The notes: a model not told the origin generated them from the letters alone. Counted from the first letter of the stretch, positions 35,853-44,179 are shown. The stretch: DNA of 46,201 nucleotides from JADFRD01 sp964491015 (GCA_964491015.1 CAZBEY010000010.1:1-46201); one strand, 5' to 3'. Made by a program: numbers and translations.

Positions 35853-36518
35853 ATGTTTGTTGGACATTACGCCGCAAGTTTGGCATTAAAATCTGTAGAT
35901 AAAAAAGCCTCCTTAGGGATGCTGTTTTTAGCAGTACAATTTGTAGATATTTTATTCTTTCCCTTTGTTTTATTGGGGATCGAACGCCTCAATATCGTTG
36001 AGCACTATACACAATCAACTCATTTTGAATTGGTTTTTATGCCCTATACTCACGGACTTTTCGCTTCTGTCGTTTGGGCAGTTGGAGTTTATATTGCATT
36101 TAGATTTATACCTTCAAAGGAAACAATAGATAAAAACAAGACAGCTGGTGTTATGGCAATAGCAGTATTATCTCATTGGGTTTTTGATTTAATTGTCCAT
36201 ACACCTGATTTACCGTTATTGGGCGATAATTCAACAAAATTTGGATTTGGCCTATGGAATGATGCCATTGCAACCTTTTCCTTAGAGTCACTCCTTTTAC
36301 TTGGAGGATTAGGATTATATCTGAAATCGACAACAGCAACTACGTCTGTTGGCAAATACGGCATGATAGCATTTGTTACCCTTATGATCATCATTAGTGC
36401 AAATAACATATTTGGAGCACCTATTGGAAATGATATAGTGACACTGGTGGTTTCTGCCGTTGTTTCATATTCCATCTTTGCCGGAGTAGCTTTTTGGCTG
36501 GATGGTAAAAGGAACTGA
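35853..36518 (+). CDS. Integral membrane protein, hypothetical
   Basis: 221 residues with five or six hydrophobic helices and no signal peptide. Polar histidine- and aspartate-rich spots lie at helix ends: MFVGHYAASLALK, FVDILFFP, EHYTQSTHFELVFMPYTHG and LSHWVFDLIVHTPDLP. This recalls the YdjM/DUF457 group of membrane-bound putative metal-dependent hydrolases, but I cannot place it firmly. The start is set by a good Shine-Dalgarno sequence. It sits between the third VPNPY surface protein and the second NamZ gene, without overlap with either when the preferred NamZ start is used. Role unknown; it may be a household membrane protein unrelated to the surrounding hydrolases. Confidence 0.7.
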   Translation: MFVGHYAASLALKSVDKKASLGMLFLAVQFVDILFFPFVLLGIERLNIVEHYTQSTHFELVFMPYTHGLFASVVWAVGVYIAFRFIPSKETIDKNKTAGVMAIAVLSHWVFDLIVHTPDLPLLGDNSTKFGFGLWNDAIATFSLESLLLLGGLGLYLKSTTATTSVGKYGMIAFVTLMIIISANNIFGAPIGNDIVTLVVSAVVSYSIFAGVAFWLDGKRN

Positions 36519-36594
36519 TTCATATCAAAAAAAGAATTTAGTATTAGAAAAATTGAATTATCAGCAACAAAAAAACTCCTACGTAAATCCAACC

Positions 36595-37878
36595 TTGACA
36601 AAGAACAAAAATAAATATATTTCTCCATTTCTGATAATTATTGTGTCATTTCTTTATATTCAGGGGTGTGCAGGTTTCCGGTCTATTATCACTCCGAAAA
36701 CAAATAATGTCGTACCTGGGATTGAAGTATTGGAAAATGACAATTTTTCTCTACTCCGGGGTAAGCGAGTGGGATTGGTCACCAATGCAACTGGAGTCAA
36801 TAGAAAATTGGTTTCCACTGTAGATATTTTTTTCAAGGATGAACGAGTTAATCTGGTAGCATTGTTTGGCCCGGAACATGGCGTCAGGGGAACAGAAACA
36901 GCTGGCAAAAAAATAGAATTTCATACCGATCCGAAAACAGGGCTGACTGTCTATTCCCTTTATGGCAAAGACCGAAAACCAACCTCGGCCATGCTGAATA
37001 ATATTGATATTTTAGTTTACGACATTCAAGATGTAGGGTGCCGGTCTTATACTTTTGTGAGTACGATGGGGCTGTGCATGGAAGCCTGCGGGGAAAATGG
37101 AACTGAATTTATGGTGTTGGATCGACCTAATCCTTTGGGAGGATATAGAATCGAGGGAAGCATCGTTGAATCCAAATATATCTCCTTTGTGAGTCAGTTT
37201 CCAATTCCCTATGTCTATGGCTTAACTCCGGGTGAATTAGCCCGCTTCTTGAATGAAGAAAGATTGTTATCCAACGGAATACAATGCAATCTGACCATTG
37301 TTCCCATGAAAAACTGGAAACGATACATGACATTTGAAATGACCGGATTGGAATGGGTTCCCACATCACCCCATATTCCCCACAAATTTTCTCCCTTCTA
37401 TTATGTGAGCAGCGGTGTGATGGGTGAACTGGGTATTATTTCGGAAGGTGTGGGTTACACCGCCCCTTTTCAGTTTATGGGAGCGCCCTGGGTAAACCAA
37501 GATACATTAGCTACTGAGTTAAATAAGATTGGAATGGATGGAGTGCGTTTTAGGCCGGCAGTGTATAAGCCCTACTACGGACGCGATGCCGGAAATACAA
37601 TCCATGGTGTTCAGATTCATATAATGAAGCCACAAAAACTAAATTTGCTTTTATTGCAATTTTACTATTTGGAAACATTGATTCGATTATACCCGGATAA
37701 CAATCCTTTTGAAATGGCTGATGAAGCACGATTGGACATGTTTGATAAAGTGATGGGATCAGGGAAAGTACGGGAAGTATTTAGCAAGTCCTGGTCGGCA
37801 GAAGATGTGGATGAATATTTTCTCAGGGACCAAAAGACCTTTCGGAAAAAATCAAAATTATATTATATATATCATTAG
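36595..37878 (+). CDS. namZ: Exo-beta-N-acetylmuramidase NamZ homologue (GH171, DUF1343), predicted lipoprotein
   Basis: 427 residues from TTG 36595, chosen because it gives a compact lipoprotein signal (MTKNKNKYISPFLIIIVSFL then YIQGC, lipidated Cys25). The ORF is open back to an ATG at 36502, which would overlap the previous gene and add 31 odd residues. Family motifs: GLVTNATGVNRK, FGPEHGVRG, DIQDVGCRSYTFVSTMG, LDRPNPLGG, PTSPHIPH and EGVGYTAPFQFMGAPW. Predicted to release MurNAc from peptidoglycan ends while anchored in the membrane, unlike the soluble copy at 10002. Compared with that copy, the segment EGRGTNHPF is replaced by EGVGYTAPF, so substrate preference may differ. It converges on the minus-strand DUF998 gene. 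Confidence 0.83.
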   Translation: MTKNKNKYISPFLIIIVSFLYIQGCAGFRSIITPKTNNVVPGIEVLENDNFSLLRGKRVGLVTNATGVNRKLVSTVDIFFKDERVNLVALFGPEHGVRGTETAGKKIEFHTDPKTGLTVYSLYGKDRKPTSAMLNNIDILVYDIQDVGCRSYTFVSTMGLCMEACGENGTEFMVLDRPNPLGGYRIEGSIVESKYISFVSQFPIPYVYGLTPGELARFLNEERLLSNGIQCNLTIVPMKNWKRYMTFEMTGLEWVPTSPHIPHKFSPFYYVSSGVMGELGIISEGVGYTAPFQFMGAPWVNQDTLATELNKIGMDGVRFRPAVYKPYYGRDAGNTIHGVQIHIMKPQKLNLLLLQFYYLETLIRLYPDNNPFEMADEARLDMFDKVMGSGKVREVFSKSWSAEDVDEYFLRDQKTFRKKSKLYYIYH

Positions 37879-37922
37879 TTCTTCGACGGGTCGTAATAAG
37901 ACTGGTTCTCGCTATGGTGAAA

Positions 37923-38579
37923 TCATTCAAGTTGGTTCGAATAGTCAATCATCCGCCTGCTCAGAATCAGATACCAGATGCAATTTGAATACACGACTAT
38001 TTTTTGTGTTGTTGCAACAATCGGACCTCGTATGTCTTGTAATCCCTGAACGATATGAATGACTAAAGTAATGACGATAAATATGCTCAAAATGAGGAAA
38101 ATTCCTCTGTTTGAATTGGTCTGAATTTCATGAATAATAATCATTAGAACAGCACCCAGCAAAGCTACCCCCCATAACCAGACACCAAACATATGTTGAA
38201 CCGGGTATAAATCATCAGGTGTTAAAGAAATGATGGTCATCCCTATCCCAGATGCGATACCTGCCAAGGAAGTCAGCCATCCCAGAATAGACGGAATCAG
38301 ACGAAACATGGCGGAATAAAGCAAAATAAGTGATAATCCAAATAAACCAAGGGAGCTGTTGAATAAGGGACTGGAAATGGAATTCTCCACTCCGCTATAG
38401 GCCACCGTTCTTCCCAGATCACTCAAAAAGTTTTCCCAAAAAGTGTAACCTTCCATTGAATGATCCAATGGAGTTCCGCCGCCATAAAAGAACATGGCAA
38501 CGGTGGGAAAAATTAAAAATTGGCTGAACCCGATTAAACTGCCATAACCGGCGATTTTCATATGGGTCGTTTTATTCAT
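37923..38579 (-). CDS. DUF998-like integral membrane protein
   Basis: 218 residues, about six hydrophobic segments. After the first helix comes YTFWENFLSDLGRT, the conserved NFLSDLGR element of DUF998-type proteins, then helices containing PSILGWLTSLAGIASGIGM, TPDDLYPVQHMFGVWLWG and an end rich in charged residues. No biochemical role is established for the family. It is the last gene of a five-gene minus-strand operon and overlaps the ceramidase-like gene upstream of it by eight bases. Its start is therefore the ATG at 38579, or 38561, where a second Met lies before the first helix. Confidence 0.7.
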   Translation of the reverse strand: MNKTTHMKIAGYGSLIGFSQFLIFPTVAMFFYGGGTPLDHSMEGYTFWENFLSDLGRTVAYSGVENSISSPLFNSSLGLFGLSLILLYSAMFRLIPSILGWLTSLAGIASGIGMTIISLTPDDLYPVQHMFGVWLWGVALLGAVLMIIIHEIQTNSNRGIFLILSIFIVITLVIHIVQGLQDIRGPIVATTQKIVVYSNCIWYLILSRRMIDYSNQLE

Positions 38580-40134
38580 TATTCAGATTCCTTAACAAAT
38601 CAACCAAACTATTGTAAATAATCGGGGCTGCTTCCGGACCGATGGAATTGACCTCACCATAAGGAGAATTATTTTTATCAAATAAGTATGGCGGTTCATC
38701 ATCCCATTCACTTTTGGGAATAATATAGCCAATTTCATCGTTCGCCAGGCCAAAAACAAATTTGAACTCTCCTCCCATCAGCGACCGTAATGAGGGTGTC
38801 TCAATGGGTGAAATTTCAAAATCCTGCCCAACGGGCGATATGACACCACCGTTCACAATTTCCGGATAAATTTCTCCGGGAACAGTAATAAAACTGGCCG
38901 GACCAATTTGAAAGGCAGAAACTTCAGTACGTACCTTCATCCACCCTGTGGTACCATGCTTAATGATGCCCAAAGCAAATCCAAGTCTAAAATTATTATT
39001 GGCTAATGGAATAGAAATGGTTTTCGCACGAAGTTTAATAATCGCCCGATCTATTTCAACCGCTTGTTCATTTTCCAAAGCATGCAGCATTAACAATCCA
39101 ATTTGCTGCCCTTGCGCTTCCGCTTTTTCAAATGTTGCACCTTTGATCGGCTCACCTGAAAATGGATCGGGAATGGCAAATTGAGGCCTCGTCGTCATGA
39201 GTCCGCCTATAGAACCATTTACATAAACTGATATACCGCCAATTCCTTCCGCCAATACTTTTGATCCTTTTTTCACTCCGTCTTCTACTGATTTTCTCAC
39301 ATAATGGGGAAAATCCGAACTAATGAGTAAATTGTTGCTCCAGAGCGTTTCCGGATGGTTCGCCCAAGCGATCAATGAACCAAGAGTGGTGTCTGATTTA
39401 ATATCCAATACCTGCATAATCCGGATGCCATGATCCTCAACTTGAGGATCCCGGGAATCCAGCACAAAATCGGACCCTCCGGTTAATTCCTGAGAAAATT
39501 TCAGCTTTGCAAGTCGAATATTTTCTGCAGCATTTTCGATTGAATTTACTATTTGATTTTTTACATATTTCAGATAATCCTGATCTACACCACTTTTAAA
39601 AATACCTTCACCCCAGATACCGACCAAATCCGGTCCTTCGTGGGTGTGAGTGCTGGAAATGATAGTATAATCAATATTTAATTCACCCCGCAGCGCATTG
39701 CGCACGTCAATTACATCGTCATGTAGGAAACCAATCACATCCAAAGCAACAATCGCCAAGCGTGTTTCGCCGTCATCCAGAACCATAGTTCTTGCCCAAA
39801 GATCATCATGAATCCCTTGAGCCGGTCGGCGGTTATGAAACCCAGCCATCCACACAGCATCAAATTCTCCATTTCCATTTTCATCGTTAAACGAATCTCG
39901 TTCATCCGGATTATATTTGGCATCCTTGTTGACGTCGTTCCACGTATCGGTAACCGGAGGTGTAATAACCGCTTTACTGAATCCGACTTTAATAGATATG
40001 GGCAGATGGGTTGGATTAATGTTTAAATCCACAGCGTAACCGGGATGTTTATCTGATAAATTATTGCTCAAATATCCAAAGATTATGAAAACCATAATCA
40101 AAACACCTATGGATAATTTTTTAAGAATATTCAT
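38572..40134 (-). CDS. Neutral/alkaline ceramidase-like zinc amidase (second copy) with EF-hand-like insert
   Basis: 520 residues. N-terminal membrane segment (about 6-22), then VGFSKAVITPPVTDTW, GIHDDLWARTMVLD, IVALDVIGFL and the zinc-site region ISSTHTHEGPDLVGIWG (159-175). Later EGIGGISVYVNGSIGG and FITVPGEIYPE match the ceramidase N-domain. Between the first strand and the core lies an insert (about 66-94) with two calcium-loop-like stretches, DVNKDAKYNPDE and DENGNGEFD, like a dockerin or EF-hand pair. It differs strongly from the copy at 32087, which lacks the insert, so the two probably act on different N-acyl substrates. It overlaps the ChbG-like gene by four bases (ATGA) and the DUF998 gene by eight. 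Confidence 0.8.
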   Translation of the reverse strand: MNILKKLSIGVLIMVFIIFGYLSNNLSDKHPGYAVDLNINPTHLPISIKVGFSKAVITPPVTDTWNDVNKDAKYNPDERDSFNDENGNGEFDAVWMAGFHNRRPAQGIHDDLWARTMVLDDGETRLAIVALDVIGFLHDDVIDVRNALRGELNIDYTIISSTHTHEGPDLVGIWGEGIFKSGVDQDYLKYVKNQIVNSIENAAENIRLAKLKFSQELTGGSDFVLDSRDPQVEDHGIRIMQVLDIKSDTTLGSLIAWANHPETLWSNNLLISSDFPHYVRKSVEDGVKKGSKVLAEGIGGISVYVNGSIGGLMTTRPQFAIPDPFSGEPIKGATFEKAEAQGQQIGLLMLHALENEQAVEIDRAIIKLRAKTISIPLANNNFRLGFALGIIKHGTTGWMKVRTEVSAFQIGPASFITVPGEIYPEIVNGGVISPVGQDFEISPIETPSLRSLMGGEFKFVFGLANDEIGYIIPKSEWDDEPPYLFDKNNSPYGEVNSIGPEAAPIIYNSLVDLLRNLNNE

Positions 40135-41108
40135 TTATTATTTCCTTGTGAAAATCGTTCCATCATTTCTTTCCAGTTGGTAAAAATAATTCCTTCATTT
40201 ACCATAAATTGAATCACTTCTTCATCAGAAAACATTTTAGCTTCCCAAACCCGCTGCTGCCAAGAATTGGTAATTTTTTTCAATCCTTCTGTTTCTACTG
40301 ACGGATGGAATATGATTTCTGAAATGCCCGGTTCCAGTGATTTGATCAGTTGGAAAAAGTTTATCTTTTTTTCTTCGTATGTTTTTCCTTCAGGAACGGA
40401 AAAGAAATCATCTAATTTCGGTAACGTATAACTATTCGAGAATTCCATCATTTTATCGGTAATGGGGTATCCCTGACTTCTGAATTTTTCAACTCTTTCG
40501 GGAGTGAATTCAATTGCGTTAGCCGGAATCCCGTAATCCATTGCTACACGATAAAAAACTTCCGCATAATCTTCCCTTGAATACAAAGTTCCCATATGGG
40601 TATCAATATGATTCGGGTGAAAACCCATTTGAATGGAACGATCGATTTGGGCTTGTATTTCTTTTTCAATTTCTTCAGGCTTTGCCCGCTGGGCCACGTC
40701 GATAACTTCCCTCCATAAATAACCGTCCGGGTCCATCAGGTTTGGAATGTCATGTGGATTGGAGACACCGGCCCATCGATAATTTTTCCATTCGCTGGTG
40801 AGTGTTAAATGCAACCCCACATCCTTCTCTGGATGATTGGCTGCCCATTCAGCCATATCGTTAAACCAGGGACAGGGCGCCATGGCAGCCGTCGATTGGA
40901 TTTGACCATTGAGCAAATAGCTTTTTACCGCTTGGTTGGCTTCATAACACATGCCCGAGTCATCCGCATGCAAAATAACGACACGACTTCCTTCTGGGAA
41001 TCCCAATTTCTCCGCCCAATTACTTTTAGTATGCTCAAAAGCATTCATATTGCCATTCATAAATATTACACAAAAGAATAAAAAAATTCCTGCTTTTTTC
41101 ATCATCAT
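40131..41108 (-). CDS. ChbG/YdjC-type carbohydrate deacetylase, exported
   Basis: 325 residues with a signal peptide (MMMKKAGIFLFFCVIFMNGNMNA). The YdjC/ChbG fold is shown by VILHADDSGM (44-53, metal-binding Asp pair), GLHLTLTSEW (98-107) and HPNHIDTHMGT (164-174, metal-binding His). ChbG removes the N-acetyl group from chitobiose-like oligosaccharides; family members act on N-acetylated sugars more widely. Most ChbG proteins are cytoplasmic, so the exported form here is notable and implies periplasmic deacetylation. The gene overlaps both neighbours by four bases (ATGA) in the minus-strand operon. Substrate is inferred only from family and setting. Confidence 0.83.
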   Translation of the reverse strand: MMMKKAGIFLFFCVIFMNGNMNAFEHTKSNWAEKLGFPEGSRVVILHADDSGMCYEANQAVKSYLLNGQIQSTAAMAPCPWFNDMAEWAANHPEKDVGLHLTLTSEWKNYRWAGVSNPHDIPNLMDPDGYLWREVIDVAQRAKPEEIEKEIQAQIDRSIQMGFHPNHIDTHMGTLYSREDYAEVFYRVAMDYGIPANAIEFTPERVEKFRSQGYPITDKMMEFSNSYTLPKLDDFFSVPEGKTYEEKKINFFQLIKSLEPGISEIIFHPSVETEGLKKITNSWQQRVWEAKMFSDEEVIQFMVNEGIIFTNWKEMMERFSQGNNK

Positions 41109-42082
41109 TTTCCTTTTAACCAGATTTCAAAAAAATGGGTCATTTTTACCTGAACATATTCATTCATAGGAACAGCCGCATCCAGAGTATGGGGCCAGCC
41201 TTTCAATCGATAATATTCGTGATAGACCCCCTGTTCTCTCATGACTTTGTCCAAAATATTGCCTTGGTAAATGGGTACAGTTTTATCGATAGTTCCATGG
41301 AATGTCAGCGTAGGAGGATCATCTGGTGAAATATACTTGATTGGAGAAGCATTCAAATAAATATCCGGATTCTCACCAAATGTTTCTCCTAAAAATTGTG
41401 GTGTTACTTCTTGATTAATGGCAAAATCTGTAGTTAAATCTGTGGGGCCGTATAAATTCACAATGGCCTGAACGTCTGTACTGACTCCTCCATCATCACA
41501 TCCTGATCCAAAAAACGACTCATCTGCTGTATAGGCAGCCATCATCGCTAAATGGGCCCCGGCGGATCCACCCACTAATGCCACCTTGCTGGAGTCAATA
41601 CCATATTCGATTCCATGTAATTTGATCCAACGAATTCCACAAATAATATCTTCCAAAGCAGCGGGGAAAATGGCTTCCTGGGAAAAACGATAGGATAAGG
41701 ATGCTGTGACATATCCTCTTTCGGCAAATGATAAACAATAAACCAAATAATCCTTCTTATCCCCCTTATGCCAGCCTCCGCCATGGATAAAAATAATGAC
41801 TGGCGCTAATTCGGTTAATGATTCCTCCTTGTAAATATCCAATTTAAGTGATCGTTGATCGGTTTCTTTATAAACAATGTCTTTGGATACAATGATCGAA
41901 TTAGGGATTTCCGGTTCCAAATCAACCAGATCCAGAAAACCCAATGACACTGCCCATTTCAGGAAAGTCATATTAAAGTAGCCCTTGGGTGGTTCAAGTT
42001 TGTCTAGATTTATTTGCGAAAATAATAACGTCGATAAAAATAGATAACCGAAAATCCACCTGATTATCTTATGTTTAATCAT
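41105..42082 (-). CDS. Exported alpha/beta-hydrolase (esterase/lipase, BD-FAE-like)
   Basis: 325 residues with a signal peptide (about 1-23, ending LFSQ). Alpha/beta-hydrolase of the HSL/BD-FAE kind: oxyanion-hole HGGGW (100-104), nucleophile elbow GGSAGAH with Ser173, acid residue in HGTIDKTVP and the His in KGWPHTLD. Such enzymes remove acyl or acetyl groups, frequently from sugars or small esters. Overlaps of four bases with the PAP2 gene (upstream) and the ChbG-like gene (downstream) show it belongs to one operon. De-O-acetylation of a glycan before or along with N-deacetylation is a plausible role but is inferred. Confidence 0.83.
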   Translation of the reverse strand: MIKHKIIRWIFGYLFLSTLLFSQINLDKLEPPKGYFNMTFLKWAVSLGFLDLVDLEPEIPNSIIVSKDIVYKETDQRSLKLDIYKEESLTELAPVIIFIHGGGWHKGDKKDYLVYCLSFAERGYVTASLSYRFSQEAIFPAALEDIICGIRWIKLHGIEYGIDSSKVALVGGSAGAHLAMMAAYTADESFFGSGCDDGGVSTDVQAIVNLYGPTDLTTDFAINQEVTPQFLGETFGENPDIYLNASPIKYISPDDPPTLTFHGTIDKTVPIYQGNILDKVMREQGVYHEYYRLKGWPHTLDAAVPMNEYVQVKMTHFFEIWLKGK

Positions 42083-42807
42083 AACGGAATGGTAAATCTT
42101 AATTGCATCTGAGGCGTAATACCTAGTTCGTAATCCTTGTCTACATATTCATCGTATTTTGAAGCAAAACCACGACCGACGGCTGTTCCCAAAGCAGCAC
42201 CAAAGATTACGTCGCTCAAATAGTGCTTATTATCATTGATACGGCTGGCGGCAACCAATGTGGCGATACCGTAAGCCATGACACCCACTTTATTCCCGTA
42301 TAATTCATGGACAATGGCGGCTATTGTAAAACTATGGGAAGTATGTCCTGATGGAAACGACTCACAGCAAGAACTATTTGGGCGCTCCCTGCCAAATCCC
42401 CATTTCATTCCATAGGTCAGAAATCCATTTGTAACGAGTGCAAATGTTGAAAATTGCATTTTGGAAATAAAATCCTCCGGGTTATCCTTGTCGATGACGG
42501 ATGTAGCTAAAATGGACGACCATAAAATCCAATGACCCCAGGTTCCACCATATAAGTCCCCAAAATGGGATACAGGGTCAGACAGCAGCCCTTCATTTTG
42601 GGCATAGTCTTTTATCTTCATATCGACTTGGAGCGCACCCAGGGCTCCTAAAGCACCTAATCCTAAAACCCATTGATTGGTCTGGTCTGTCATAATCGAC
42701 TGACCGGAGTCCTTCCAATAGTCTGCCCAGTCACCAGGTAAATTTTGACATGTCGTTATTCCGGACAAAAAAATAAGCCAGATATATTTTTTATTAATAA
42801 ACTTCAT
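42079..42807 (-). CDS. PAP2-family phosphatase
   Basis: About 242 residues from the ATG at 42807; ATG 42813 or an upstream start at 42852 are alternatives. The N-terminal segment MKFINKKYIWLIFLSGITTC is a signal, possibly of lipoprotein type though the lipobox is poor. The three-part PAP2 signature is intact: KWGFGRERP, FPSGHTSHSF and SRINDNKHYLSD with its final His and Asp. PAP2 enzymes remove phosphate from lipid phosphates such as phosphatidate or undecaprenyl pyrophosphate, or from small molecules, on the outer side of the inner membrane. The C-terminus (ELGITPQMQLRFTIPL) looks like outer-membrane strand sequence. First gene of the minus-strand operon, divergent from the oxidoreductase gene. 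Confidence 0.85.
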   Translation of the reverse strand: MKFINKKYIWLIFLSGITTCQNLPGDWADYWKDSGQSIMTDQTNQWVLGLGALGALGALQVDMKIKDYAQNEGLLSDPVSHFGDLYGGTWGHWILWSSILATSVIDKDNPEDFISKMQFSTFALVTNGFLTYGMKWGFGRERPNSSCCESFPSGHTSHSFTIAAIVHELYGNKVGVMAYGIATLVAASRINDNKHYLSDVIFGAALGTAVGRGFASKYDEYVDKDYELGITPQMQLRFTIPL

Positions 42808-42869
42808 TCTCATGGTGAAAAGTTGGTGCGAAAGTTCACAAATTCCACACACGAATAAAAGACCTATTT
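42808..42869. promoter_or_regulatory. Divergent intergenic region, presumed two-way promoter
   Basis: Only about 60 bases separate the PAP2 start from the oxidoreductase start, and both operons lead away from it. Promoters for both must lie here or inside the ends of the genes. I see no convincing consensus or operator repeat. Confidence 0.35.
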
Positions 42870-44099
42870 ATGAATCCAATACAAATAATGATTATCGGAG
42901 CGGGAAACAGGGGCAACGTTTACGCCTCCTACAGTAAGTCATTTCCCGATGAAATGCAAGTTCTAGCGGTGGCTGAACCCAATCCTAAAAAACGAAATGC
43001 ATTTGCTAAAGCTTATCCATTAAGCAATTCCCATTGTTTCGAATCCTGGGAAGAAGCCATAGGGGAAAATCCGCCTGTCAATGCAGTCATTATTTCAACC
43101 CAAGATCAAATGCATGTAGGGCCTGCTCTGGCCGCTTTAGGAGCCGGTTATCATGTGCTTCTGGAAAAACCCATTGCCACCACGATAGAGGATTGCAGGA
43201 CACTTGCAAGAAAAGCTGAAAAGTCGGGGAAAATATTCGGTCTTTGTCATGTTCTGAGATATACATCCCACTACAAGACAATGAAACATATTATCGATTC
43301 TGGTCTCATCGGTGATGTGGTATCGATGGAACATATTGAACCAGTGAATTACTGGCATACGGCCCATTCGTATGTCCGGGGTAACTGGCGGCGAAAAGAC
43401 AATTCTACCCCCATGATCCTGGCAAAATCCTGTCATGATATGGACTTGCTTCGGTGGTTTGCTGATGCACCCTGCAAATCCATTTCTTCTTTTGGGTCCC
43501 TGACCCATTTTAAATTAGAAAATGCTCCGGAAGGCAGTACCAAGCGATGTATGGATAACTGTTCTGTAGAACCAAAATGTCCGTATTCAGCCCTGAAGCT
43601 TTATTTGGATATGGAACTCACCGGCTGGCCGGTAAATGTAATTACCGATGACCTCTCGGAACAAGGTCGGACAAAAGCTTTGCAGGAAGGACCATACGGT
43701 CGATGTGTTTACCATTGCGATAATGATGTGGTAGATCATCAGGTTGTATCCATGGAATTTGAAAATAAAATTACGGCCTCTTTCACTATGTCCGCTTTTA
43801 CTAATGGACATCGTCGGACCCGAATCATGGGTACTATGGGCGAAATAATTGGAGATTTTCAGACTATTACCGTCACTGATTTTAGAAATAATAAAACTGA
43901 AACAGTCTGGAACCAGGAATCTGACGATCAATATGGTCATGGTGGTGGTGATTACGGACTCATTAACCAGTTCTTAACAGCAGTCCGAGCAAATGATCCT
44001 TCCCTATTTGAATCGTCCATAGAAGCATCTCTTGAAAGTCATTTAATGGCTTTTGCTGCAGAAGAGAGTCGGATAAATAATAAGGTGGTGGAGTTGTAA
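42870..44099 (+). CDS. Gfo/Idh/MocA-family NAD(P)-dependent oxidoreductase
   Basis: 409 residues, cytoplasmic (no signal peptide). Rossmann motif MIIGAGNRGNVYAS (7-20), the EKP motif (99-101) whose Lys is usually catalytic, and CHDMDLLRW (188-196) with the HD pair typical of the family's active site. An insert carries five Cys: C227, C231, C237, then C279 and C283 (CMDNCSVEPKC and CVYHC), a metal-binding-like arrangement. The family oxidises or reduces sugars, sugar acids and inositols. The gene is divergent from an operon of exported deacetylase/esterase genes, so it may act on the imported sugar. The substrate is unknown. A longer-than-usual domain between EKP and the C-terminus reflects the Cys insert. 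Confidence 0.85.
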   Translation: MNPIQIMIIGAGNRGNVYASYSKSFPDEMQVLAVAEPNPKKRNAFAKAYPLSNSHCFESWEEAIGENPPVNAVIISTQDQMHVGPALAALGAGYHVLLEKPIATTIEDCRTLARKAEKSGKIFGLCHVLRYTSHYKTMKHIIDSGLIGDVVSMEHIEPVNYWHTAHSYVRGNWRRKDNSTPMILAKSCHDMDLLRWFADAPCKSISSFGSLTHFKLENAPEGSTKRCMDNCSVEPKCPYSALKLYLDMELTGWPVNVITDDLSEQGRTKALQEGPYGRCVYHCDNDVVDHQVVSMEFENKITASFTMSAFTNGHRRTRIMGTMGEIIGDFQTITVTDFRNNKTETVWNQESDDQYGHGGGDYGLINQFLTAVRANDPSLFESSIEASLESHLMAFAAEESRINNKVVEL

Positions 44100-44179
44100 T
44101 CTTTTAAAAGGTTACTAATTATAATAATTATCCTAATTCACTTTTGTACAAATACTCCTGAAATATGGATATTAATTGC

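Noticed and set aside
36173..36628. 151-codon minus-strand open frame over the membrane-protein and NamZ starts
   Set aside because: Antisense to a membrane protein with a good SD site; no family likeness.
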